Below are positions 1-9,661 of a DNA stretch of 20,992 bases, in pieces. The translations under genes were made by a program, and so were the position numbers. The notes under the pieces are model-generated. The model worked only from the letters and a program-made list of their open reading frames with translations, did no database searches and was not told the DNA's origin. The stretch is from contig NW_019091450.1 in the NCBI RefSeq assembly GCF_001949145.1, forward strand, positions 905,777 through 926,768. Direction: 5' to 3'. Source of the DNA: Acanthaster planci (taxonomy: Eukaryota > Echinodermata > Asteroidea > Valvatida > Acanthasteridae). The stretch's first letter is position 1. Each line of letters opens with the position of its first letter.

Positions 1-478
1 AAGAGAGAATCCAATATTTTCACCCCCTCCCCCCCATTGGAGGATTGAGGAGGGTCCCTCGCAAAAAGGGCCTAGGGAGTTAAGGGTTGAAGAGTACCGG
101 TATAAGTGGGTGGCCACTTAACATGCTTAAAATTAAAGCTGAAAAACAGCTTCCCAAAACCGAAATGTAAAATGTTCCCATACTTTTTTACAGACCAGGT
201 GTACAGAAAATCTGAAATTCAGGGTCACAATCTAAACAAAAAAAGCTGGAATCAGCTAAAAAGCTGAACTCTCACACCCCTGATAAATGTACATGTACAT
301 GTATGCGTAGATGGTCCCGAAGATTGTGGGCAATGATTTCACTGGTCAACGGCAGTGAGCCATGTACATGTAAATACACTGTGATTTACTGTTGTACGGA
401 GCCACTATCCTGTGGCAGTCACTCCATACAAATCAAACGAAATGTTCTTCGCCAGTGAAACCTCATTGGATCAGTCGG

Positions 479-916
479 CAAGGCTGTACAAAATGTACCG
501 TTAGTCCTGGAAAACTTCATCACCTGGGCCTCTAAAGTGAGTAATGGAAAAGTCACAGTTATGAACTGAAGTAAACTGCCATTAACGGGGGCCACATGTC
601 AGGTACGAGTGGGAAAGTCCAGTAATATGTTGCTGCAACGACCTGCAAAGCTGCACAAAATGCAAATCCCGGAAAAACTTCATCACCTGGGCCTCTAAAG
701 TAAGTAATGGAAAAGTGGCAGTTACGAACTGAAGTAACCCGCCATTAAAGGGGGCCACATACATGTATTAGGCACGAGTGGGAAAGTCCAGTAAAATGTT
801 GCTGCAATGACCTGCAAAGCTACACAAAATGTAAGTCCCGGAAAAACTTCATCATCTGGGCCCTTTGAAGCAGATGATGGAAAAGTGGCTGTTGTGACCT
901 CAAGTAACTTTGACGC
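479..916. repeat. Degenerate tandem repeat, about 2.6 units of 163-169 bp
   Basis: Units begin at about 479, 646 and 815. Each carries the landmarks CAAAGCTGCACAAAATG, CTTCATCACCTGGGCC (515, 678; variant at 847) and GGGAAAGTCCAGTA. Unit 3 is cut short and diverges after about 916. Stops occur in units 1 and 2 in all plus frames, so I do not read it as a coding domain repeat. The short ORF over unit 3 (807-1001) and the minus ORF over unit 2 are by-products. Confidence 0.75.
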
Positions 917-1290
917 ACACCAAGCTTACGCACTGTACATCAGACGGTCTGGCATTTCAGTCGCAGCAACATCTTTCTCTCAGGCAGTGACACAGATGTA
1001 GCTGGAATCAAAATGTCAATTCTTCTTACTTATCAGTTTGATCTACCGGTAGAATTAAAGTGAAACTTTTCCCAAGAAACTCAGCAATCCTTCTGGGCAG
1101 TATCCAATTTCAAAGCCACATTTACCCAGTACTGCTGCCGTTGCAGTACCACATGAACCAGTATGGAGTACATTGGCATTTTGAAGTGAAAACTGATACC
1201 TCCTGCACAGTACAAATTCATGCTTGCTGCAGCAACCTCAAACCCAGGGTGTCAAGCAGTGTTCCTTCATAGGTACACATACATGTATGC

Positions 1291-1310
1291 TTCATGTACC
1301 GGTACATGAA
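1291..1310. repeat. Perfect 20 bp palindrome
   Basis: The sequence TTCATGTACCGGTACATGAA equals its own reverse complement. It is built from the ATGTAC and ACCGGT words that pervade the left two thirds of the window. Confidence 0.9.
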
Positions 1311-1704
1311 CCACCTCCTCCCAGGTGTTGGATTATTTGTACAGGCGATGTATAATTTTTGTACTACAGTTCAAAAGACCAGTTTCAAAGTTCCAGGTTC
1401 ATGATTTCATAATACCAGTACGTCCATCATGTGAACAGAAATGGTCAGGGAGGATTGCTACGAGGCATTTCATGGCAAGCGATGAGACACACAATACACA
1501 ATGGAATTACAGTATCTACCGTACTGTACATTCAGTGCACAATACCTGTCCAAGTGGAAGTGCGGTTCCAACGACAAAGACAGAGCAGGATGGTTGGAGG
1601 ATTTCCAATGCAGCTCCTGCTGGTGCCTGGCACGCGTGCGAAGCTGTGCGTGGTCAGCGCACCCCTCGTCAAGAGAAAACAAGCCTCTGCATTACGTACC
1701 GGTA

Positions 1705-1993
1705 CATGGGTGATTATATAAATTAGAGGTCCAACTTGGAAACAGTTTGGTGTTCTGTTACGGATGAAACCATTCAGCTTTTTGTGGATGGAACTAATAT
1801 TAGTACTGTTCACATTCTGTAGATCAAACAGGATTACATTGTTTATAAAGTGTACAATACACCGTTCAATCTGCAAAATGTTTGATAATGTGGTTACAAT
1901 TTTACATGAAGAAAAGTTGAATAGCTTCACGTGTAACAGGACACCCAAATGTCCCCAAGTTGGACCCCTAATTTACAGAATCCCCCACATGCA
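1705..1993. mobile_element. Foldback/MITE-like element with ~85 bp imperfect inverted repeats
   Basis: The left arm (about 1705-1790) and the reverse complement of the right arm (about 1905-1993) share GGTCCAACTTGG, the TAAATTAG preceding it, TTGGTGTTCTGTTAC (right: TGGGTGTCCTGTTAC) and a following CATTCAGCTTTT-like stretch. Short peptides conceptually read from both arms are near-identical (QVGPLIY in each), which confirms the similarity but does not imply coding. About 115 bp of AT-rich loop separates the arms. I see no transposase and no clear target-site duplication. Confidence 0.65.
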
Positions 1994-2055
1994 GTAAGTT
2001 ATCACCAAAGTACGCGTACTGTCATTGACAACGTGTATTTTTTAAAATAGTGCTC

Positions 2056-2310
2056 TCTTGTTTTCGCTTGGATCTCCTCTCCCGCTGCCGTCTCGATTCT
2101 TGGCGCGAGAAGAAAGTTTCACATCCGGGGGGCCGATGAGGTTGAAGGCGAAGTAATCGTTGGGAACAAAGTTGAATGTGGCCAGGCAAATTCACTGCCA
2201 TGCTGTTGCCGTAAACACGATAAATGTCTGGACATCTTCCTGACGCTGCTCAAAGTCAAGTGTGCCCCCCTCAAGGAAAAAAACATGATGCATGTATACA
2301 ATCTAAGTCA
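2056..2310 (-). pseudogene. Coding-like fragment split over frames, unidentified
   Basis: On the minus strand this segment is more GC-rich than its surroundings and reads like protein in pieces. The first part gives HVFFLEGGTLDFEQRQEDVQ, and that frame hits TGA at about 2194. A neighbouring frame gives DIYRVYGNSMAVNLPG over the middle. The first frame resumes after the TGA with TFNFVPNDYFAFNLIGPPD, ending in a basic S/G-rich tail and a TAA at about 2042. Wobble positions in the last part are rich in C/G (TTC, AAC, CCC, TAC, GCC, ATC), unlike intronic DNA nearby. I do not recognise the family. It could be a decayed retrocopy, an exon of a nested gene with sequencing indels, or chance. Confidence 0.3.
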
Positions 2311-2338
2311 GGCTTTGCTTATCCATGCGCTAGCTGGC

Positions 2339-2608
2339 TCAAAGTCGCAAAGATGGAATTTCTCTTGGAATTTCACATTCTCTTGGGTCAGAAATACATG
2401 TAACATCTAAAGTTTCCGGTTTTATGACGATAATACATGTAGTTTCAAAGGAGCGTCTAGTTGCTAGTGAGATTTGAACTGCATCTTGTAAACCTAAGTC
2501 TGCATTAGACTCATCTTTTTTTAAGCCTGTTTTCTCAATTGGGTTAAGTTCAATTCCACAGAGCTCTCTAACAATGCAAAATGGAAAGGGCTGAGCTCTG
2601 TCACCCAT
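2339..2608 (-). CDS. Unidentified 89-codon ORF, doubtful
   Basis: An ATG-initiated minus-strand ORF of 89 codons ends in TGA. Composition is mixed and hydrophilic with a plausible amino-acid balance (acidic and basic residues, four cysteines). It shows no motif, signal peptide or membrane segment that I recognise, and codons are A/T-ending like the background. It lies just upstream, on the same strand, of the coding-like fragment at 2056-2310, but I cannot join them by convincing splice sites. It may be a chance ORF. Confidence 0.18.
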   Translation of the reverse strand: MGDRAQPFPFCIVRELCGIELNPIEKTGLKKDESNADLGLQDAVQISLATRRSFETTCIIVIKPETLDVTCISDPRECEIPREIPSLRL

Positions 2609-3574
2609 ACATGTAGCAAATGGAAACTTCCACTATGTGCTTTTCAGCTAATTTTGTATCTTTTTCATTTTTGTAACATACGTGTACCAGTAATATACTT
2701 CTTTTCCAGAGCAGGTCGCAAATGAACTGTCATTTTACATACATGTACATGTAAACCACTTTCATCTGAACCACAGAGCAAGGACACTTAAATGTAAAAA
2801 GCAAATGGTTAGAACACGTCTCACGTCCGACTGTAAATTCACCCTTCTGTACAAAAAGACAAAAACATTGCTCCGATCCCTTTATAAAAGCCCTTCCGTA
2901 GTCACTTTAAGTACATGTACCGGGTACCTGCCAGCCAACAGACAAATTCTGACGCTGTCTGCCAAAAAAGCAGCCGAGATGTGAACGGTGAAAAACAGGA
3001 TGGTCTTTTAAACTTGACCTTTAAAAAAACCTGATCAACATCACAAGTCATCTCGCAAACAAGGCTCTCGCCGTGACTCTCCAGAATACGACGATGATGA
3101 CAGGGGACTCTAGCTTGATACAAAAACCTGGCCAAATTTTCCACAAAGAAAATAAAAATGGGGAATAACTTGCACACAACGCAGAGCCCTGAGATTTTCA
3201 TAACCTTTGAAATTCAATCGGGAAGCACGTTGGAAAAACAAGACTGGAGCACTTTGAAGAAGCGGCGGTCATTGATACATTGTATTGTGTGTTAACCAAC
3301 TTGACTCAGTGAGAGTACCGTACGTGGATGATGTGTGACGTCTTTCCATGTAATTTAAATGTTCCAACGGTGTGCTATCTGCGTGTTTAATCCATGAACA
3401 TACAATGTACATCTACCTGTGTACATATACTCAAGAGTTAACTCGTACATGTACAGTATATATTGACTGGTACAGCGTGTACATGTACGTGTACCTACAT
3501 GCACAAGTACGTGTACATGATGTATGCATGTTCATAGACTGCATGTACAGTATACAAAACACTGAAATCGAAAT

Positions 3575-4020
3575 TTAACCTCAAAAGGGGGAAATTTTCC
3601 ACATTTTTCCCCATCTGGGAAAATGAATATTCATTTCACAAATTGAGAAAAAATTTCTCCTCGTTGGGAAAAAACTTGTCACACTTTTTCCCCTAGCTGT
3701 ATTATTTTGCAACTGAAAATTAACCTCAAAAACGGTAAAACTTTTCACACTTTTCCGATCTGGGAAAATGAATATTCACTTCACAAATGGTGAAAATTTT
3801 ACCTTCGGTGGGAAAAACTTTCATTCTTTTTTCCCCTCTATGAAAAAGAAGTTCCCTATTTCAGGAGAATATTTCACACGGTTTTTCATCAGTGAGAAAA
3901 TTGTTCACACCTTTTCACACAAGTTGGAAATTTTTTCACAGCTTTTTTTCACAAGAGAGAAATTCGCCTGTGAGTGTAAATTCTTTTCACAATTTCTCCC
4001 CATCGTTTTCACAGGGTCAT
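3575..4020. repeat. Quasi-tandem repeat of GTGAAAA/TTTTCACA words
   Basis: Two units starting TAACCTCAAAA (3576 and 3721, 145 bp apart) share GATCTGGGAAAATGAATATT-like sequence and TTCACAAAT. Within and after them, GGGAAAA, TTTTCACA and GTGAAAA recur every few tens of bases in both orientations. The stretch can therefore pair with itself at many places. A plus-strand ORF (3768-4106) reads a repetitive F/K/S-rich peptide through it. Its repetitiveness follows from the DNA repeat, and I do not call it a gene. Confidence 0.7.
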
Positions 4021-4751
4021 GTTTCAAGTGTAATGCAATGTACATTGTACATTCACTGTACACCAGACAAATTGGTTTGTTACAAGTATTAACCAGGACT
4101 TTTTAAAAAAAAAAAAAATTCAAGAAATTGAGATTCTCAAATAGTTTTTATAAACCCTGTATTTTGTTATGTATTCTTACACACGTAACAAGCGTGATCT
4201 GTACATGTACATCCTAAGGCCTACAGTGTTCTATGAACATGCACAGTACCAGTAGCAGGTAAGCAACTCGGACTTTAACAAAGAACGAGGAAATTCCAAT
4301 CATTTCAAGACTTTGTACAGTGTTTTTCAATTGTCAATGGCGCGATGAGTTTGAACTGAAAAACGACAAAATCAGCTAATCCAAAGAAAAAGTTGCATGC
4401 CTTCAGTGCCTAGCTGTCAGTTACCTTTCTCCACAACTCTTATTTTACATGTACACTGCGTAACTTCTCAATTTTGAACGACAGGCTGACACACGAGTGC
4501 GTACTGGAGGAGATTTTTACAGTGTACTGTGCACTGTTTTATCCATGCACAAGATTCTCCCTTCATTGGAAATGCCCCCGTTATCACAAGAGATTACTTT
4601 TGATTCTTGGACTTTGCAAGGGATCAAGTATGAAAGCTTTGTGTTGCCATGGCAACAGACTGACACAATTGTCTCCCTTTCCGGGGATGTAACGAGGAGT
4701 AAACATTAACTCTAGTTGACAGATGTTTACAATACCGGTAACTAAAATACA

Positions 4752-4776
4752 GGTACATGTACACTGTACATGTACC
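4752..4776. repeat. 25 bp palindrome of ATGTAC words
   Basis: GGTACATGTACA, a single C, and the exact reverse complement TGTACATGTACC form a perfect inverted repeat at 4752-4763 and 4765-4776. Confidence 0.85.
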
Positions 4777-5445
4777 ATACGTACATCACATACATGTACA
4801 TTCATGTTGGACCATATTCCGAAGATAAGGCCTTGCAATCTGTTAATGTTGGTTGTTTTCTGACGTCACTGCCTCCGGAACAGTGCCCAACATGTTCACT
4901 TTCTGTGAAAAACAAAAATTTGAAACCAAGGATGATATTTGCATGGAAGTGAGCTACCGGTACAGTGTTGCATTAAGAGCCAGTGGCAAAGAACCGTTGA
5001 ACTTTGCACAGACTTGAACGGTGACCACAAGTTACCGGTTTGCAGTATCTCCTTGAAATCTTTACAAGATGCGTTGACAAAGTCATGGAAACTGGGAACA
5101 GTGCAGGTACATGTAACCCTCAAATTAACCACAAACTATTTATCAGAATAATCTAGCAGAGGGACCGTCCTGCTGAGAAACCAAATAAACAGTGGTGACT
5201 TCGTTGTTATGATTGGTGCGGTCAGTGCAATGTTTACCCACGCACTGCCAAATATTTTCCAGCAGAATCTGGCGTTGGTATCCCTACATTGTACATGCAC
5301 GTGTAGGAGAATGGGGGAGCGCTCTGCACGTCAATCTCAGCTAACCCCTCGACTCAACCTCAACAAACAAGGGGCCAAGATCTTTCACGATTACGATAAG
5401 AACTCAAAGATTGTCCACACTGTGTCTGACCTGTATTCTCTTGAT

Positions 5446-5626
5446 ACAATCTGATACGGTGGTCCAGGCATGCCAGGGGGGAGACAAACTGAATATATAC
5501 ATCAAAAGTGACCACCGGACAGTATCAATTCTCACTATATGCCAATTGTCAATCAAGTATAGCGTACGTGCATGTACTGGTACACCTAGGCTACTTCTCA
5601 GGACACAATCTGATACAGTGGTCCAA
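5446..5626. repeat. Short direct repeat pair with an inverted third copy
   Basis: ACAATCTGATACGGTGGTCC near 5446 recurs as ACAATCTGATACAGTGGTCC near 5606. Between them GACCACCGGACAGTATCAA (about 5510-5528) is a related copy in the opposite orientation. This explains the long overlapping ORFs on both strands here. Confidence 0.6.
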
Positions 5627-6006
5627 AGGGGCACAGGTTAAATGCACGAACCGGCACACATCACAAATGGCCAGTTGCAGCATCAACTTCCACTATAAAA
5701 ATGTCAATCAATTTACCATGTGCCGATACATTAACCCTCCTATGCTAAGATGCATTCTTGACACAGTTGTCATATCAGTCAAAATTAGTCAAATTTTCCA
5801 TTTGTGTCTGTGTACGGGGGAAATCAATTGGAAGGCATTTTTGACTGTTTTTGACGGTTACAGTAAAACAGAAGGAGGGTTAAATAACATGTTCCTCTTG
5901 ACACAGTATGGTAGCCCAATAGACCACAAACGGAATGGAAGTGTACGTACGCAAATGTACGTGTACACAATAAAGATGTATATTACCTGTACATGCACAT
6001 TGTAAC

Positions 6007-6405
6007 GTGGGCTGTACATATGCAATATGTACAGCCCAGTCTTCGGTCATTGACCAGGATCTCGGGAGGAACCTTCCCAAGTCCTCCGATATCTTCAGCC
6101 ATAAAAGTCGACAAGTACCAAACATTTTGGGGTACCCGGTACATGCACAAATATTAAAATTTCCATCCCAAGCTCTAAACACAATGGAAATATGGACGCA
6201 GACACAGTACATGTACATACAACTCCCAGGGGATTATCGGTTTCGCCACTTCTGCCGGGAGAAGATAGTCAGTGTTAAACATGGCCTGGGAGAGGACGGG
6301 CAGATAATCCATTACAATGCTAGAGTAATCCCTGACCCAAGCAGCAATGAATTTCAGCTTTCACTTCAGGAAACGACAGAATCTCACGAAGAAAATGCCA
6401 TATGA
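6007..6405 (+). CDS. Unidentified open frame, doubtful
   Basis: The plus frame is open for 132 codons and ends TGA. Its last third (about 6223-6402) has a natural-looking composition with segments such as YRFRHFCREKIVSVKHG and RVIPDPSSNEFQLSLQ. The first part overlaps a perfect hairpin, so if this is an exon it likely begins later. I see no recognisable domain and no convincing acceptor. If real it would be on the opposite strand to SIK inside its intron. Confidence 0.15.
   Translation: MGCTYAICTAQSSVIDQDLGRNLPKSSDIFSHKSRQVPNILGYPVHAQILKFPSQALNTMEIWTQTQYMYIQLPGDYRFRHFCREKIVSVKHGLGEDGQIIHYNARVIPDPSSNEFQLSLQETTESHEENAI
6008..6038. repeat. Perfect 14 bp stem, 3 nt loop
   Basis: TGGGCTGTACATAT, loop GCA, then ATATGTACAGCCCA. 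The arms are exact reverse complements. Confidence 0.85.
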
Positions 6406-7802
6406 CTGGCCTGTTTTCAGATTAACAGCATATTCGATACTTACCTGTACGTCCATGTACATACATGTTCAGGCCCTATGTATATTTATATTTCAAATGT
6501 GAAAAAGACTATTGTACTTGTACCGTACACCTGTACAAATTTTAAAAACCTTTTGCAAATTCGTTCAATAAATATATGCATCGATAGCACGTACAGGGAA
6601 CAGCACATTACAGCTGTTTTTCAGGGTTCGGGGGGGGGGGAAGGGAGACGTGTGCAAAAGTTGGTTTGCAGTATGTTTTCAGGAAACTCTGTGAAGATGA
6701 CTTCCTCCCTCTGGGACAACACTAATTGGACACGCCGATAACCTTTCGGTGAGCTTGTCCATTGTCGCATTGCAAAACAGGAATGATCTGCACTGATGTG
6801 CATACGGGGTGTTAAATGTACATGTACAGTGTATATAAATGTACATATACATGTACAATGCAGCGTACACGTACATGTAGGCCTATACTGAATACACTAA
6901 TGTTTGATCCAATTATCAAATATATTAAAACATTTATTTTCCATTCACATACATGTACGGCAAAATACATATGTAAAAGGGAAAAACTGCAAATTCTTTA
7001 CAGTCAAGCTGCCCTCTTAAAGCTAAATCCAAAAAAAGAGATTAAAAGTTACTTCTCTTGAGCTTGGTTGACGAAACATTTGCTGTAAAAATCATACATA
7101 TTTCAGGTTGAATATTCAAATAACTAAATACAAACTATGCAAACTGACCAAGCCCCTCAGCCATGCCAAAAAAGGGTACAAGTTACATGTACATGTGTGA
7201 GCCATTTGATAATAATAAACTTGGGGTGTTCTTATTTCCTGGAGTGAACGGCACTGAATTAATCCACAATGTCTGGTGAAATGAGGAGAGTCATGACTGA
7301 TTGTATCTGGAACACCAATGACCACTGCCCATCATTTATCTTGATCAGAGTTGAATAACTGAGGTCTGGAACATCCCCATTTTGATGGATATGAACAACC
7401 TGTAAATCCTAACCACTTCAAGATTATCAGAAAGCGTGCAGTGATTCCAGCATTAATTTTGGAACAGATTTGTACAAGAGGTGACAGATTATATCATCTA
7501 CCCTGTATTCTGGCACACAGTAATGTAATGTGTGCTTTTCAGCAGTTAGCAACATCTGACTTTGGAGCCCACCTTAGCACCTGTTGTAACAATTTGGAAC
7601 CAGTTTCTTGCTCTATTTTAATATCCAACCCATTACACACAGACCACAGTATTGAGTGACTGACCTACTCAATGTCAAATTGGCTAAACCCACACAAAAT
7701 TTCCAACCAGCTGCGTACATGTAAGTACACATGTACAGTGTACATGTACTGGCACTCCGTATTGTACATGTAGTTTCAGTGTCTGATCTACCCATGTGCA
7801 GT

Positions 7803-7842
7803 GTACATGTACATGTACATGTACATGTACATGTACATGTAC
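7803..7842. repeat. (GTACAT)n microsatellite
   Basis: About 6.7 uninterrupted copies of the hexamer GTACAT, whose array is self-complementary. Shorter runs of the same word flank it (7725-7750, 7970-7984). Confidence 0.95.
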
Positions 7843-8129
7843 CTTCCATCAGCTGTCATCATACATGTAGCATCATTCCTTTCAAGGAGCCAAAAATTAG
7901 GATACATACTAACAAACGGCTTGAAGGGAGTCTTTGGTCTCCATTTCATACTGTAGTGCTCTCATGGTTGTACATGTACATGTAGCAGCAGGATTTTGAG
8001 CTCATGAATACCGTACACATGTACCAGCAGACCCTTTCTCTGTTTCACAGAAACCACGAGACAGTAAGTACCGTGCAGCAAAAGCACACTTTACCCCGGA
8101 CGTAGTATGGTTCCCAGAGAAAAACATCT

Positions 8130-8305
8130 CGACTAACTTGAGACCTTCAGATCCGGTGGCCACCACGGTCATGTGGCAAAAACAAAAAGGGCCAGAAAGT
8201 GAAGGTGAAGTGGCTTGCTCAAGGACACAACGCATGGCTGGCAGCTGGATTCGAACCCCACTCCCTCCGATCATGAGTCAAGAACCCTGATACTTAGCCC
8301 ATCCC
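8130..8305 (-). mobile_element. tRNA-derived SINE
   Basis: On the minus strand an A-box-like GGCTAAGTATCAGG is followed by an anticodon-arm-like CTCATGATC and a perfect RNA polymerase III B box, GGTTCGAATCC (8246-8256). Then comes GTGTCCTTGAGCAAGCCACTT (reverse of 8206-8226), which resembles the TGTCCTTGGGCAAG...CACTT block found after the tRNA part in many metazoan SINEs. The tRNA part cannot fold into a good acceptor stem, so it is not a functional tRNA. The 3' end is uncertain, and no poly-A tail or target duplication is obvious. The minus ORF across it is incidental. Confidence 0.7.
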
Positions 8306-8892
8306 CCCCATGAATGTATGGGGACAGGTGGTATGGCTTGTTTTCAAGGGGTAACAGCAAAGTAGGGCACGGTGGTTAGGCAATTTTGTCCGACCACTGC
8401 ACGAATATTTTGAAACTCCTTTCCAATCAGGATGTGGTCCATGATACAAATCCTGATGGTTCAGGTACACATACAGTGGTATGTTATCATGTACGGTAGT
8501 ACAGTGCCACAATGTGCGCACTGCCAGATACATGTACAATGTATTTGAGCACCGGTATTTCCTGGTGAGGTTACTTCAAAACATTAGGCACACGTATCAC
8601 ATACATGTTTGTCCTCATGGGACAGAATGGTGGCATTTGTTCCCTTTCGTTTTTGGTTTTTTTTTTCAATTTTTATTTTGTTTGTAAATTTATTAACCTA
8701 CCTCAATTCTCCAACATGTGAACAATTAAGGATCACTAGGGTAAAATACTGCATTTCTTCAAAGAAATTTCTTTTACACGTAAGGTATCTAAAGCTACAT
8801 TAAACACACTAATCCAGTGACTTTCAATTTTATTTTTGAGGTGGCCTGATGAAAATGATTTCGAACCAGTGCAAACACACTGCGTAGTTCTG

Positions 8893-9352
8893 AACACTTG
8901 GGCTAAACCAGAGTTGCAGTCGAGTACTTTTTGAGTGCCAGGGTTCTCTGCCAAATACTGCACTACGGCTGTACTAGTAGGTAAGAGGGAATAAAACTGG
9001 ATCATAGTGACATAGATGTACCGTACGCATTTGAGTTAGCATATTAAGGTAACATAACAAACTAAATACACTACTTAAGATGCCCCCAGTTTTGTAAACT
9101 TTAAGTTTTCAGGAGAAAAGTGCTCGGAAACTCCCCAAAAATGAATTTTTATAAAACAGTGATGGCCTGAAGTCACCATTTTACTTTGTAATCTTACCTT
9201 TGTGCATGTGCGGTACATGTATGCCATCAAATGCCCATGTACGGTACATACATGTACATGTACTTCAGCTTTGTTCCTTCTTATCTAATTAAATGTTTGG
9301 CAGAGAACTTGGTACTCAAAAAGTACTTGACGACAACAAGGGCCTAAAGTGC
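8893..9352. mobile_element. MITE-like element with ~90-105 bp inverted repeats
   Basis: The left arm (8893-9000) and the reverse complement of the right arm (9265-9352) share AGTACTTTTTGAGT(G/A)CCA, TTCTCTGCCAAA and, after a ~20 bp length difference, TAG(G/A)TAAGA(G/A)GGAA(T/C)AAA. The loop of about 265 bp includes ATGTAC clusters. No transposase ORF is present, and I could not define a target-site duplication. Confidence 0.65.
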
Positions 9353-9376
9353 CCTGTACCGCCATGTTCATTGTAA

Positions 9377-9661
9377 GTGGCACAGCTTCAACCTGAAAAT
9401 GAGGGAGTTACATGTATTTTGTGGTCCACCGTGCTCTCCATAGAAGGTCCTGGGTGTGGGAGGAACCCTGTTGACTACGGTACCCTTCTGCTGTTTTACA
9501 TCACCTTCAACTCAGGTTTTGCCACCCTGCCAGAACCGTTAATGTCCCGTCCTATAGCCAAGTTACTGGACTCCTTCCAAGACAAAGTCAGGCTGTATTG
9601 TGACCCTGCTTGTACCCGTACGTGTGACTCGCAAACCAGTGTGACTTTTCAACCCATTTGA
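9377..9661 (+). CDS. Unidentified coding-like frame
   Basis: This plus-strand frame is open for 94 codons from a GTG (no early ATG) to TGA at 9659-9661, so as drawn it would be an exon remnant rather than a full gene. The codons from about 9420 are rich in C/G at the third position (TCC ACC GTG CTC TCC; TAC ATC ACC TTC AAC), unlike the surrounding intron. A cysteine-rich end (CDPACTRTC) precedes the stop. A TCCATAG at about 9438-9444 could be a splice acceptor. I do not recognise a family. Confidence 0.25.
   Translation: MAQLQPENEGVTCILWSTVLSIEGPGCGRNPVDYGTLLLFYITFNSGFATLPEPLMSRPIAKLLDSFQDKVRLYCDPACTRTCDSQTSVTFQPI

Noticed and set aside
1325-1948. Overlapping ORFs of 96-138 codons on both strands
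   Set aside because: Mutually overlapping in several frames. Part is explained by the inverted repeat at 1705-1993.
2190-2196. Selenocysteine recoding of the in-frame TGA
   Set aside because: A neighbouring frame is also protein-like across the same bases, which points to frame decay. No SECIS-like element can be argued from inspection.
4939-5151. 70-codon plus frame with fairly natural composition and a CAG/GTACAT donor-like site
   Set aside because: Short, with no recognisable family and a minus-strand ORF of equal quality. Too weak to list as a gene.
5508-6005. 165-codon plus ORF, the longest in the window
   Set aside because: It overlaps short direct/inverted repeats and ATGTAC words, has A/T-ending codons and no motif. 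Overlapping ORFs exist on the other strand.
8246-8300. Possible functional tRNA gene
   Set aside because: A good B box but a poor A box and no acceptor stem. The downstream SINE-type sequence fits a retroposon.
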